Source: an uncultured Litoreibacter sp. (GTDB lineage Bacteria; Pseudomonadota; Alphaproteobacteria; Rhodobacterales; Rhodobacteraceae). Taken from it: a stretch of 64,000 bases of DNA. The position numbers and the translations under genes are program-made. Below, one piece after another: positions 10,699 through 20,760 of the stretch (its first letter is position 1; each line of letters opens with the position of its first letter). The stretch is taken from NCBI GenBank assembly GCA_947501685.1, contig CANMWQ010000003.1, forward strand, positions 186,001-250,000, in the 5' to 3' direction. Under the pieces are notes generated by a model. That model ran no database searches, was not told the origin of the DNA, and saw nothing but the letters and a program-made list of their open reading frames with translations.

Positions 10699-13158
10699 AT
10701 GTCGGCAGTGTTCAAGTGGTCCTTCCGTCTGTTTTTGCTGCTCGCCACGCTCTGCGCGCTGACGCTTGGCGTGGTCTATTACCTCGCCTCGCGCTCGCTG
10801 CCTGATTACGACGCCAGCTTCACCGTCCCCGGCCTGTCCGGCGAGGTGGAGATCGTGCGCAACAATTCAGGCGTGCCGCATATCTTTGCGCAGGCCGACC
10901 GGGATGTGTTCTTTGGCCTCGGCTTTGCCCATGCCCAAGACCGTTTGTGGCAAATGACCATGCTGCGCCGCACCGCTCAGGGCCGCCTGTCAGAGCTGTT
11001 TGGCCCCCGCACTGTGCAAACCGACGAGCTGCTGCGCCGCCTCGATCTCTACGGCCACGCACAACGCTCTGTCGCTGCACAAGACGCCGAAACGCTGGCC
11101 ATGCTGGAGGCCTATGCCGACGGCGTCAACGCGTGGCTGCGCACGGTGAACGCGCAGGCTCTGGGGCGCGGCGCGCCGGAGTTTTTTCTGTTCTCGCCCG
11201 ATATTGCACCTTGGCAGCCCGCGGACAGCATCGCCGTGGTCAAGGTCATGGCGCTGCAACTCTCCGGCCATCTCTCGGAGGAGGTCATCCGCGCCCGCGC
11301 TTCCCTCCTCCTGCCGCCGGAACGCGTCGCAGATCTGGTGCCGGATGACCCGTCCAACGGCGTCGCTGCGCTTGACTATGCGGGGCTCTTCAAGGGGCAG
11401 TCCTTCCCGCAATTCGCTGAGACCACCCCGCGCGACCCGCTCAACCCCGTGCAGCCGCGCGCGCTCTCCGGTGCCTCCAACGCCTTCGCCGCCGCGCCCA
11501 TTCGGTCCGCCGCAGGCGGCACGCTCTTGGCCAATGACCCGCATCTGGGCCTCAGCGCGCCCTCGATCTGGTATCTTGCCCGACTGGAGCTGGAAACCGG
11601 CCCCGTCATTGGCGGCACCATCCCCGGCATGCCGGTCATTTTGACAGGGCGTGGGGCGCAAACCGGCTGGGGCCTGACCACGGCCTATGTCGACGATCAA
11701 GACCTCCATATCGAAAAGCTGAACCCCGACAATTCCAACGAATACGAGACCCCCGACGGGTTCAAACCCTTCCGCACAAGGCAGTCGATCATTCGCGTGG
11801 CCGATGCCGCGCCCGTCACGCTGACCCTGCGCTGGTCCGACAATGGCCCTGTTCTGCCCGGCAAGCATTTCAACCTCGCCGCCATCACGCCTGCGGGCCA
11901 TGTCACAGCACTCAACTGGACCGCGCTCAGCGATGAAAACACCTCGCTGCAAGCCGCGCTGAAAATCATGAAGGCGCAAGACATCCCCGCCATGATCGAG
12001 GCCAGCCGCGACTACGTGGCACCTGCGCAAAACCTGACCATGGCGGATGCAGAAAACATCGCGCTGAAGACCATTGGCCATATCCCTCGCCGCAGCCCCG
12101 CGCACCAGTCGCAGGGCCGCATCCCGTCGCCGGGCTGGCTCGCGCAAAACCGCTGGCAAGGTGTGATGCCCGATGCCTCCAACCCGCTGTTTGAGAACCC
12201 CAAGGGCGGCATATTGGGCAACACCAACAACAAGATGGTCGACCGCCCCTTCCCGAACCATGTCAGCCACACATATGGCGACACCCAGCGCGTGCAACGC
12301 TGGCGGCGCTTGATGCTCAATCGGCAGGTCCATACCCGCGACAGCTTCATCGAGGCGCAGCTTGATGACGTCTCCTTCACCGCCCGTGCGCTTTTGCCGC
12401 TGGTCGCCGCCGATCTGTGGTTCATCGGAGAAGCCGCCCCCGAGGGCACCCCCGCCCGCCAACGCCAGGTGGCGCTGGATTTGCTGGCCAGCTGGAATGG
12501 CGAGATGTCAGAGCACCTGCCCGAGCCGCTGATCTACGCCAGCTGGCTGCGCACGCTGCAACAGAGGCTGATCCGCGATGAGATTGGCCCTTTGGCGCAG
12601 GAATTCGGCCATCTCGAACCGCTCTTCATCGAGCGCGTTTTCCGCGATCTCGACGGCGCGTCGATCTGGTGCGACGTGGTGCAATCCGCAGCACCTGAGA
12701 CCTGCACCGACACCGCGCGGCAGGCGCTGGACGAGGCGTTGCTGACCCTGTCGGAGAAATACGGCCCCAATATCGAAAGCTGGCGCTGGGGCGACGCGCA
12801 TGAGGCCACGCATGACCATCAGGTGCTGGGCCAAGTTCCGGGGCTCAGCTGGTTTGTGAACATTCGCCAATCCACTTCGGGCGGCGACAACACGCTCCGC
12901 CGCGGCCGCACGCGCGGCACAGGGCCGGAGCCCTTCCGCAATGTTCATGCCGCAGGCTACAGAGGCGTCTATGACTTTGCCGATCCCGAAAGCTCGGTCT
13001 TCATCATGGCCACGGGCCAGTCCGGCCATCCCATCTCGCGCCACTATGACGATCTCGGCGTCCTCTGGCGGCGCGGCGAATATATCCCGATGACCCTCGA
13101 CCCTGCTCTGGCCCGCGCAGGCGCCGTAGGAACCAACACGCTCCTCCCCGCACCGTAA
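10699..13158 (+). CDS. Penicillin acylase-family Ntn-hydrolase, membrane anchored or exported
   Basis: N-terminal hydrophobic segment; GASNAFA catalytic Ser region; ANDPHLGLSAPSIWY; GRGAQTGWGLT. Confidence 0.88.
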   Translation: MSAVFKWSFRLFLLLATLCALTLGVVYYLASRSLPDYDASFTVPGLSGEVEIVRNNSGVPHIFAQADRDVFFGLGFAHAQDRLWQMTMLRRTAQGRLSELFGPRTVQTDELLRRLDLYGHAQRSVAAQDAETLAMLEAYADGVNAWLRTVNAQALGRGAPEFFLFSPDIAPWQPADSIAVVKVMALQLSGHLSEEVIRARASLLLPPERVADLVPDDPSNGVAALDYAGLFKGQSFPQFAETTPRDPLNPVQPRALSGASNAFAAAPIRSAAGGTLLANDPHLGLSAPSIWYLARLELETGPVIGGTIPGMPVILTGRGAQTGWGLTTAYVDDQDLHIEKLNPDNSNEYETPDGFKPFRTRQSIIRVADAAPVTLTLRWSDNGPVLPGKHFNLAAITPAGHVTALNWTALSDENTSLQAALKIMKAQDIPAMIEASRDYVAPAQNLTMADAENIALKTIGHIPRRSPAHQSQGRIPSPGWLAQNRWQGVMPDASNPLFENPKGGILGNTNNKMVDRPFPNHVSHTYGDTQRVQRWRRLMLNRQVHTRDSFIEAQLDDVSFTARALLPLVAADLWFIGEAAPEGTPARQRQVALDLLASWNGEMSEHLPEPLIYASWLRTLQQRLIRDEIGPLAQEFGHLEPLFIERVFRDLDGASIWCDVVQSAAPETCTDTARQALDEALLTLSEKYGPNIESWRWGDAHEATHDHQVLGQVPGLSWFVNIRQSTSGGDNTLRRGRTRGTGPEPFRNVHAAGYRGVYDFADPESSVFIMATGQSGHPISRHYDDLGVLWRRGEYIPMTLDPALARAGAVGTNTLLPAP

Positions 13159-13220
13159 GCGCCCAGCCCGCCCAAACGCACCACCTCCCCCGTAAGAGCC
13201 AGTTCCCCCTATCACTGCTT

Positions 13221-13294
13221 CAAAAATACTCCGGGGGGAGGAGCGCAGCGACGGGGGGCAGAGCCCCCTTCTCTCGCGGCGCGCGCAAGCGCGT
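13221..13294. repeat. REP-like palindromic intergenic element, copy 2
   Basis: CAAAAATACTCCGGGGGGAG block, GGGGGC-AGA-GCCCCC hairpin (13254-13268), then GCGCGCGCAAGCGCG; organisation mirrors 2356-2436. Confidence 0.65.
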
Positions 13295-13295
13295 C

Positions 13296-13334
13296 GCAAC
13301 CACTCCTAGCAACTACCCCTAGCAATCAACCCTA
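13296..13334 (-). repeat. 13-bp tandem repeat, 3 copies, beginning at the stop codon of the DUF2177 gene
   Basis: minus strand reads TAGGGTTGATTGC TAGGGGTAGTTGC TAGGAGTGGTTGC. Confidence 0.8.
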
Positions 13335-13733
13335 GCCAAAGGTCCGCGTTGCCCAAACCCCTACGCAGGCCGAGGCGCCAGTCAGGCACATGCCCCAGGT
13401 GACATCCACGATGACCATCTCCCAGCTCCAGCCTTTGGTGACCGCAAGCGAGGTGAACTCATAGGTCCCGTAGGCCAATGCGCCGATCAACGCCCCGGAG
13501 GCGAAGGTCCAGAGTAGCGTGCGGTCATCCAACAATGCGGGCAGCGAGACGAACCACAAAAGCCCGCCAATATAGAAGGCGTAGAAGATCAGCGCCGGCA
13601 CAAAGCGCGGCTTTTCAAGGATCAATTCGGGGATGTGTTTGTCGAAAACTGGCTTCACGATGTAGCTGAGCCCGATATAGTCCAGCGCCAGAAACACCAC
13701 GAAGGTCGTTACATACAGGATCACGTAGGTCAT
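13332..13733 (-). CDS. DUF2177-family membrane protein
   Basis: 133 aa, 4 TM; LDYIGLSYIVKPVF, GALAYGTYEFTSLAVTKGWSWEMVIVDVTWG. Confidence 0.8.
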   Translation of the reverse strand: MTYVILYVTTFVVFLALDYIGLSYIVKPVFDKHIPELILEKPRFVPALIFYAFYIGGLLWFVSLPALLDDRTLLWTFASGALIGALAYGTYEFTSLAVTKGWSWEMVIVDVTWGMCLTGASACVGVWATRTFG

Positions 13734-13803
13734 GGGCTCTCCTCAAACGGCGCTTTGCCGGGGTGTCGAGCTACCTATCGCGCAGCCGCACGGTTTCAAG
13801 GGG

Positions 13804-15060
13804 CTAGGCCCCTCCAAACTCTTTCTCGAACCGCGCCTTCTGGGTGGCGCTCCAGGTGACACTCAGCACGAATCCTGCCTCGTCGGCGTCCTCCTTGTCC
13901 ACCACGTCCTGCTCGAACAGCCACGCTCGTTTGCGGCCCGCGTCAAAGCCAAAGCGCAGCACATCTGTGACCGTGGCTTCCGTCACCTCGCGAGAGATCG
14001 CCTCCAGCAGCGGCCCCATGCCCACACCGGTCAGCGCGGAGGTCACATATATCGCCTCATCCCGCGCCGCCGTGTTATTGCGCGCTTCCAGATCAGCCGC
14101 ATCCAGCTTGTCGAGCTTGTTCCACACGTCCAGCGTGGTGATCTCGGTGTCCACGCCCAGATCGCTGAGGATCCGCCGCACATCTTCGGCCTGCGCATCC
14201 GTCTCGGGATGGGAGATGTCGCGCACATGCAGGATCAGGTCGGCGCTCAGCACTTCCTCTAGGGTCGCCCGGAACGCGGCCACCAATTGCGTCGGCAGGT
14301 CGGAGATGAAGCCCACCGTGTCCGACATGATGATCTCCACCCCGTCGGGCAACTCCACCGAGCGCATGGTCGGGTCCAGCGTGGCAAAGAGCATGTCCTT
14401 GACCATCACATCTGCGCCGGTCAGGCGGTTGAACAGCGTTGATTTGCCCGCGTTAGTATAGCCCACAAGCGCCACGATCGGGAACGGCACTTTCGCGCGC
14501 GCCGCGCGGTGCAGCTCGCGGGTTTTCACGGTCTTGGCCAGCTGCGTCTTGATCTTGTTGATCCGCTCGTCAATGGCCCGCCTGTCGGCCTCGATCTGCG
14601 TCTCGCCGGGGCCGCCCACGAAGCCCAGACCGCCACGCTGACGTTCCAAATGGGTCCAGGCTCGCACCAGTCGTGTTCTTTGATAGGACAAAGCCGCCAG
14701 CTCCACCTGCAGCACGCCCTCACGTGTCGCAGCCCGGTCGGAGAAGATCTCCAGGATCAGCCCGGTGCGGTCGAGGATCTTCACCTTCCACTCTTTTTCA
14801 AGGTTGCGCTGCTGCACGGGCGTCACCGGCCCGTCGATCAGCACCAGCTCGACCTCATTGTCATGGAAGCGATGTTTCAGCTCTTCGATCTTGCCGGTGC
14901 CGAACAGCGTGCCCGCCCGCATCTTGGGCAGCGGCACGACCTCGTCGCCGATGATCTCCAGCCCCGGCAGCGCCACACCCAAGGCCACGGCTTCGGCCAA
15001 GGCCTCCTCAGGGGCGCGGGCGGAGATGCTGTCTCGGCTTTTCAGGTCGGGATGCAACAC
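13804..15060 (-). CDS. hflX: Ribosome-associated GTPase HflX
   Basis: GFVGGPGETQIEADRR, VGYTNAGKSTLFNRLTGA, DTVGFISDLPTQLV. Confidence 0.95.
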   Translation of the reverse strand: MLHPDLKSRDSISARAPEEALAEAVALGVALPGLEIIGDEVVPLPKMRAGTLFGTGKIEELKHRFHDNEVELVLIDGPVTPVQQRNLEKEWKVKILDRTGLILEIFSDRAATREGVLQVELAALSYQRTRLVRAWTHLERQRGGLGFVGGPGETQIEADRRAIDERINKIKTQLAKTVKTRELHRAARAKVPFPIVALVGYTNAGKSTLFNRLTGADVMVKDMLFATLDPTMRSVELPDGVEIIMSDTVGFISDLPTQLVAAFRATLEEVLSADLILHVRDISHPETDAQAEDVRRILSDLGVDTEITTLDVWNKLDKLDAADLEARNNTAARDEAIYVTSALTGVGMGPLLEAISREVTEATVTDVLRFGFDAGRKRAWLFEQDVVDKEDADEAGFVLSVTWSATQKARFEKEFGGA

Positions 15061-15098
15061 CCAGGCGCGGGTGGTGCTGCGCTCTTCTACTTCGAGAA

Positions 15099-15332
15099 TT
15101 ATTCGTCGCCTTCATAAAGGCTGATCGGCGCGGATGGCATGATGGTCGAAATCGCGCCTTTGAAGACCAGCTGCGATTGGCCGTCGCGGCGCAACAGCAC
15201 ACAGAAATTGTCAAACCAAGTGATCACGCCCTGAAGCTTGACCCCGTTGATCAAAAAGATCGTGACAGGGATCTTCTCCTTGCGCACATGGTTCAGGAAG
15301 ACGTCTTGCAGGTTTTGCTTATCAGCGGCCAT
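15099..15332 (-). CDS. hfq: RNA chaperone Hfq
   Basis: [58 protein letters not shown]. Confidence 0.98.
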   Translation of the reverse strand: MAADKQNLQDVFLNHVRKEKIPVTIFLINGVKLQGVITWFDNFCVLLRRDGQSQLVFKGAISTIMPSAPISLYEGDE

Positions 15333-15485
15333 GGTGGTGTGCCTTTTGGTCGGTTCTTGTTCGTTGTTCAGGCCACACGGCTGTAAAAGCGCAACTGCCC
15401 AAGTTCATTGAGAATTATGAAACGGCTTTCTGAAAACTACCACCCCCGAATTTCACGGGCGCATGCATCTGCGCAAAACCGTTGC

Positions 15486-17000
15486 TCAGGAGCGCCAGAA
15501 GTCCGGGTTGAACAGCGCAATGATCGCCAGCGTCTCAAGCCGCCCGACCACCATTGCCGCGATTAAAACCGATTTTGCCGCCCCGCCCAGCGAGGCATAG
15601 GTCACCTGATCCTCCCCCGCCAATGAAATTTCAGCCAGCGGCCCTGTCGTGGAGAGAGCCGAGATCGCAAATGAGGTCGCCGCCTCAAATTCCAGCCCCG
15701 TGGCGGTCAAAGCGAGGATCACCACGGCGATGGAAATGGCAAAAAGCATGAAGAAAATCCACGCGATAAACGCCCCCTCGCGCCGAACCTCGCGCCCCAA
15801 AGCCCCGGCGCTGCCGATTGAGCTTGGATGGACCAACCGCCCCATCTCCCGCGTGCCGTGTTTGTAAAGCGCGTAGACCCTCAGGAGCCGCACACCCCCG
15901 GCGGTGGTCGCCGCCCCGCCGCCGACAATGGCCAGCCCTGCGAGCACCAGCCCCGGCGTCGGCAGGCCCGACCACGCCCGCGCGGCCTCCCAATCATGGC
16001 TGGCAAAACCGGTGGTGGTCAGGAAGGACATGACCGTAAACAGCCCGCCCCAAAACGCCCGGAGGGAGGCCATCACATCCCCCTGCCCCGCATCATCAAA
16101 CGCGCCGACCCAATGGCGCAGAAACAGCGCCAACGGCAGCAGCGAGACGATCAGCACGGTGATCCGCACCTCTCGGTCCTGCCTCAGCCGCGTCAGAAAC
16201 GGCAGCCCGACCTCGTTGCTGAAGACCTGCCGCGAGATGGCCAGAAACAGGAAGAAGAAGATCAGCACTTCCGACCAGATCCCCACCTGCCACGGGTTCA
16301 ACCCGCCCGAGGGCGTGATGCCGCTGGTGGCCAGCGTGGACATGGCAAGGCAGAGCGACAGGAAGGGCGTGGCGCCCGATATGACCAAAAGCACCCAAAG
16401 CAGCGCCGTGGCGCCAACATAGATGGGGAAGAGCTGGCGGCTGAAGCGGATGATCCGCTCCGTCGGGTCGCCCGAGCCCATCAGCTTGTCGGCGCGAGAG
16501 GACCGCGACACCGGCCGCAACACTTCGTAGCCGCCCAGATTGAGCGGTGCCAGCACGGTGATGGCGGCCAGCAAAATCAGGTAGCCCCCCATCCAGCCCA
16601 CAAGCGCGCGCCACAGATGAATGGTCGACACCACCCGCGAGGGCGGCTCGATCAGCGAGGCCCCCGTGGTGGTCAGCGACGACACCATCTCGAAATACAC
16701 CTCGAAATAGCTTATGGAGCCAATCGCCTCGCGCATCGGCACGGCCAGCATCAAAGGCAGCCCGGCAAAGGCCGCGATCAGCGTCAGCAAATGCCCGCGC
16801 GCGACATTGCCTTTGGGCTTGCCATAGGTCGCGAGCCCAATCAGCGCGGTGAGGATGCCAAACAGGATCGCGCTATAGAAAAACGGCTGCGCGGTGCGGT
16901 GCAAATCCAGCGCCAAAGCATGGATCGCAGGCACCAGCATCAGCGCGCTGGCCACGCCCATCATCAGCACGAAAAGCGGCAGGTTGCGCAGCAGGCCCAT
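15486..17000 (-). CDS. trkH: TrkH-family potassium uptake protein
   Basis: 504 aa, multi-TM; SSLTTTGASL, SFLTTTGFAS and SALSTTGPL selectivity-loop repeats. Confidence 0.92.
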   Translation of the reverse strand: MGLLRNLPLFVLMMGVASALMLVPAIHALALDLHRTAQPFFYSAILFGILTALIGLATYGKPKGNVARGHLLTLIAAFAGLPLMLAVPMREAIGSISYFEVYFEMVSSLTTTGASLIEPPSRVVSTIHLWRALVGWMGGYLILLAAITVLAPLNLGGYEVLRPVSRSSRADKLMGSGDPTERIIRFSRQLFPIYVGATALLWVLLVISGATPFLSLCLAMSTLATSGITPSGGLNPWQVGIWSEVLIFFFLFLAISRQVFSNEVGLPFLTRLRQDREVRITVLIVSLLPLALFLRHWVGAFDDAGQGDVMASLRAFWGGLFTVMSFLTTTGFASHDWEAARAWSGLPTPGLVLAGLAIVGGGAATTAGGVRLLRVYALYKHGTREMGRLVHPSSIGSAGALGREVRREGAFIAWIFFMLFAISIAVVILALTATGLEFEAATSFAISALSTTGPLAEISLAGEDQVTYASLGGAAKSVLIAAMVVGRLETLAIIALFNPDFWRS

Positions 17001-17017
17001 CGCTCAGCGCCCCGCCG

Positions 17018-18394
17018 TCAAAAGAAGGTAATGGAGACCTGCAACAGCCGCTCCACCTCTGGCACGTCTTGGGCAAGCGCGAAGATCACAATCACGTCGC
17101 CCTCATCCACGCGGGTGCTGCCGGTGGGGCGCAGGACCTCCTTGCCCTTGCGGATCGCGCCGACGAGAACCCCTTCGGGGAAGGAAATATCGCTGATCTT
17201 CTGCCCCGTGATGGGCGAGGTCGACATTACCTGCGCCTCGATCACCTCCGCTTCCGCGTCGCCGATGGAATAGATCTGGCGCACCCGGCCATGGCGCACA
17301 TGGCGCAGGATCGAGGACACGGTCGTTGCGCGCGGGTTGATATAGGCGTCGATGCCCAGAGGCTCCATCAGCGGGATCAGAGTCGGGTCGTTGATCAGGC
17401 AAATGGCCATCGGGCAGCCTTCCGCCTTGGCGCGCACAGCGGCCAGCATGTTGGTCTTGTCGTCATCTGTGACGGCCAGCACCGCGTCGGCTTTCGAGAT
17501 ATTGGCCTCATGCAGCAGATCCGCGTTAAGCCCGTCGCCATTGAGCACAATCGTGCGCTCCAGCGCATCCGCTGCCAGCTCCGCGCAACGGCGGTTCTTT
17601 TCGATTATCTTGGCGCGGATCCGCTCCGTGCGGGCCTCCAGTGCGCGCGCCACGGCGAGGCCCACATTTCCGCCGCCCAAAATCACCACGCGCTCCTGTT
17701 TCTTCTGCGCCTTGCCAAAAATCTCCATCGCCCGCGACACGTCTTCAGTGTGGGTGGCCAGATAAATCTCGTCATCGGCGAAAAGCTGATCGCCCGCGCT
17801 GGGCGCAAACAAATGACGCTTGCGCCGCACGCCCACCACGGTGGCCCTCAGCGTGGAGAACAGATCCGTCAGCTGCCGCAAGGGCGTGTTCAGCACCGGG
17901 CAATCCTCGGCCAGCCGAATTCCCAGAAGCTGCATCTTGCCGCCCAGAAAGCTCTCCGTATCAAAGGCCGCAGGGCTGGCCAGCCGTTGCAAGGCGGCCT
18001 CCGCCACCTCCCGCTCCGGCGAGATCACCACGTCGATCGGCAGATGATCCCGGCGGTACAGATCCGAATAGATCGCTGTCAAATATGACTGCGCCCTGAG
18101 CCGCGCGATCTTGCGCGGCACCGCAAACACCGAATGGGCAACCTGACAGGTCACCATATTGACCTCGTCCGAAAACGTGGCCGCGATGATCATATCCGCA
18201 TCGCGCGCACCCGCCGCGTCCAGAATATCAGGATAGCTGGCATTGCCGGTGATGCCTTGCACGTCAAGCGTCTCGGTGGCGCGGGCCACCAGATCGGGGT
18301 TGTTGTCCACCACCGTCACGCTGTTGTTTTCGCCGGACAAATGGCGGGCAATCTGCCACCCCACCTGCCCCGCGCCGCAGATAATGACCTTCAT
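17018..18394 (-). CDS. trkA: Trk system potassium transporter TrkA
   Basis: MKVIICGAGQVGWQIARHLSGENNSVTVVD; duplicated RCK/TrkA-N and TrkA-C domains. Confidence 0.95.
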   Translation of the reverse strand: MKVIICGAGQVGWQIARHLSGENNSVTVVDNNPDLVARATETLDVQGITGNASYPDILDAAGARDADMIIAATFSDEVNMVTCQVAHSVFAVPRKIARLRAQSYLTAIYSDLYRRDHLPIDVVISPEREVAEAALQRLASPAAFDTESFLGGKMQLLGIRLAEDCPVLNTPLRQLTDLFSTLRATVVGVRRKRHLFAPSAGDQLFADDEIYLATHTEDVSRAMEIFGKAQKKQERVVILGGGNVGLAVARALEARTERIRAKIIEKNRRCAELAADALERTIVLNGDGLNADLLHEANISKADAVLAVTDDDKTNMLAAVRAKAEGCPMAICLINDPTLIPLMEPLGIDAYINPRATTVSSILRHVRHGRVRQIYSIGDAEAEVIEAQVMSTSPITGQKISDISFPEGVLVGAIRKGKEVLRPTGSTRVDEGDVIVIFALAQDVPEVERLLQVSITFF

Positions 18395-18522
18395 AGGCGA
18401 GATCCCGTTTCCATCGGAACTTCTATGCCTCAAGCGATGCTAAGATAAAAGCCTTACCGCGTGGCGGCCCTTGTTGGCGGTGGTGAAAAAGGCGCTCTCC
18501 ACCCGACAGTGGCGCAGTATCA

Positions 18523-19152
18523 TCACGTCGCGTCGTTCTGGTTTTCAGGTCTGGCAGCTTGAAAAGCGGGCAACGCAAGGCAGCGGGTCTCAATCTCCAG
18601 CAGACGCGGATAATCGGTGAGATCAACGCTCCAACGATGCGCGTTGTAAAGCTGCGCGACCAGGCAAATATCGGCAAGGTCGGGCGTCTCGCCAAAGCTG
18701 AAGGGCGTGTCGCGCGCAATCAGAGCGTCATAGGCGGCAAAGCCTTGGCGCATCCAATCCTGCATCCACGCAAGACCTGACGCGTCGTCCGACAGGCTTT
18801 TGACTTTCTTGACGACCTTAAGATTGTTGACCGGATGCACATCGGCGGCAAAGACCATAGCGGCGGCCAAAACATGCGCCCGACGCGTGAGATCGCCTTG
18901 TGGGAGCAATGCAGGCTCAGGAACCAAATGATCGAGATAGTCCAATATCGCCATGGATTGCGTCAGTACGGTTCCGTCATATGTGACAAGTGTCGGCACG
19001 CCCTTGATCGGGTTAAGCGCCACATAGTCACTCGACGCCTGTTCCCCTTTGACCAGATCAACGGGGATGCTCTCGTAGGCAATGCCCTTGAGGTTCAGGG
19101 CAATCCGCACCCGGTAGGAGGTCGTCGAACGCCAATAAGTATATAGTCTCAT
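18523..19152 (-). CDS. maiA: Maleylacetoacetate isomerase / zeta-class glutathione S-transferase
   Basis: YTYWRSTTSYRVRIALNLKGI (SSxxxRVRIALxLKG zeta-GST signature); LNPIKGVPTLV. Confidence 0.88.
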   Translation of the reverse strand: MRLYTYWRSTTSYRVRIALNLKGIAYESIPVDLVKGEQASSDYVALNPIKGVPTLVTYDGTVLTQSMAILDYLDHLVPEPALLPQGDLTRRAHVLAAAMVFAADVHPVNNLKVVKKVKSLSDDASGLAWMQDWMRQGFAAYDALIARDTPFSFGETPDLADICLVAQLYNAHRWSVDLTDYPRLLEIETRCLALPAFQAARPENQNDAT

Positions 19153-19241
19153 GTCTTCCCTCGCGGTTGGTCGAATTTATGTTCCAGATAAGGCGAAGAG
19201 GCCGGGCATCTCATTGGCCAGAGGATGCGGCTCCATGCCTG

Positions 19242-20753
19242 TCACAAGGCGATCAACGCGGATTTCATATGGGTGACCTGATCAACCGCGCGCAAAGATC
19301 TGTCATACCCATACCCGGATTGTTTGACGCCGCCCATCGGGATCGTGTGATCTGTCCCGCCATAGGTGTTGACGTGAACAACGCCCGCTTGAATATCTCG
19401 GACCATTCGATGTGCGCGGGACAGGTCGGACGTCCAGACACCCGCAGCGAGACCAAGATCAGATGCATTGGCCAGCGCCAGCGCCTCTTCCTCCGTCTCG
19501 AAACTTGTCACGGTCAGAACCGGGCCAAACACCTCCTCGCGGAACAGGGCATCCGTGGGCGCAACAGTATCGAATACCGTGGGCGCCATGTAGAAGCCCT
19601 CCGCGTGCAAGGCATGGCCGCCCGTCACGAGCGTTGCGCCGCTTGATTTGGCTTTCTCCACATGTGACAGGTTCAGCGCCAGTTGCGCTTCGGAATGCAC
19701 CGCGCCCACGTCATTGGCAGGATCAAGCGGGTCGCCGATCTTGAGCGCCTCCGCGATGCTCACGATCCGCTCCAAAAGCTGATCTTTGATGGAAGACGCC
19801 ACGATCAGCCGCGCGCCGGCAACGCAGGTCTGGCCAGAGTTGCGGAAGATCGCGCCAACGGCCGCCTTGGCCGCCACATCCAGATCCGGCGTATCTGCAA
19901 ACACGATATTGGGAGATTTGCCCCCCAGCTCCAGATAGACAGGTTTCATATTCGACGCAGCTGACGCGGTCAGCAAATGACGCCCCGTCCCGCCAGAGCC
20001 CGTGAACAACAGCGCGTCTACATCCATATGTCCGGCAAGGGCTGCGCCCGCCTCATGCCCATGTCCGGTGACCACGTTCAGCACGCCGGGTGGCAGGCCA
20101 GCCTCCACCGCAAGTTCGGCCATACGGATGAGGGTCAGTGACGCGCTTTCGGAGGGTTTCAGGACCACCGAATTGCCCATCGCAATGGCAGGCGCGATTT
20201 TCCACGCGCCGATCATCATCGGAAAATTCCAAGGGACCAAGGCGGCCACAACGCCCAGCGGTTCGCGGTGAACAAGGCACAGCTTGTCCTCTGTTGTGGG
20301 AATAACCTCGCCGCCGACCTTGTCGATGGCCTCAGCGTAATAACGGATCGTTTGCGCGGCGGAGCCGGGCTCGGCTTTAAGCGCCATTCCGATCTCGGTG
20401 CCATTGTCGCGTACGCCAAGGACAGCAAGCGGCAACGCCTCGGCCTCGATCAGCTGTGCCCATCTGTTCATAACATCGCGGCGCTTGGAGGGTGCCATCC
20501 GCCGCCAGCGCCCATCGGTAAAGGCCTGCCTCGCCGACGCGACTGCCATATCAATGTCTTCCGCGCGACTCGCTGAGATCTCTGTAAACACCTGCCCGTC
20601 GATGGGTGACACGACATTGATTCGCTCTTTCGTTGGGCTCTGTTTGCCCTCAACGAAGTTGTGAGCCGGATTTACTTGCATGGCACGGATCCGGTTGATT
20701 TCGTTTATATCCAATGGGTTGGCCTCTCTGATCAAGTGTTTGTGATCGCTCAA
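19242..20753 (-). CDS. NAD(P)-dependent aldehyde dehydrogenase, PuuC-like
   Basis: VPWNFPMMIGAWKIAPA, YLELGGKSPNIVF, FRNSGQTCVAGARL. Confidence 0.93.
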   Translation of the reverse strand: MSDHKHLIREANPLDINEINRIRAMQVNPAHNFVEGKQSPTKERINVVSPIDGQVFTEISASRAEDIDMAVASARQAFTDGRWRRMAPSKRRDVMNRWAQLIEAEALPLAVLGVRDNGTEIGMALKAEPGSAAQTIRYYAEAIDKVGGEVIPTTEDKLCLVHREPLGVVAALVPWNFPMMIGAWKIAPAIAMGNSVVLKPSESASLTLIRMAELAVEAGLPPGVLNVVTGHGHEAGAALAGHMDVDALLFTGSGGTGRHLLTASAASNMKPVYLELGGKSPNIVFADTPDLDVAAKAAVGAIFRNSGQTCVAGARLIVASSIKDQLLERIVSIAEALKIGDPLDPANDVGAVHSEAQLALNLSHVEKAKSSGATLVTGGHALHAEGFYMAPTVFDTVAPTDALFREEVFGPVLTVTSFETEEEALALANASDLGLAAGVWTSDLSRAHRMVRDIQAGVVHVNTYGGTDHTIPMGGVKQSGYGYDRSLRAVDQVTHMKSALIAL

Positions 20754-20760
20754 GTGAATA

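Noticed and set aside
10990-12462. 490-aa minus-strand ORF
   Set aside because: Antisense to the penicillin acylase gene; no recognisable domain.
15828-17273. 481-aa plus-strand ORF
   Set aside because: Antisense to trkH; Arg/Gln/Pro-rich mirror-frame translation.
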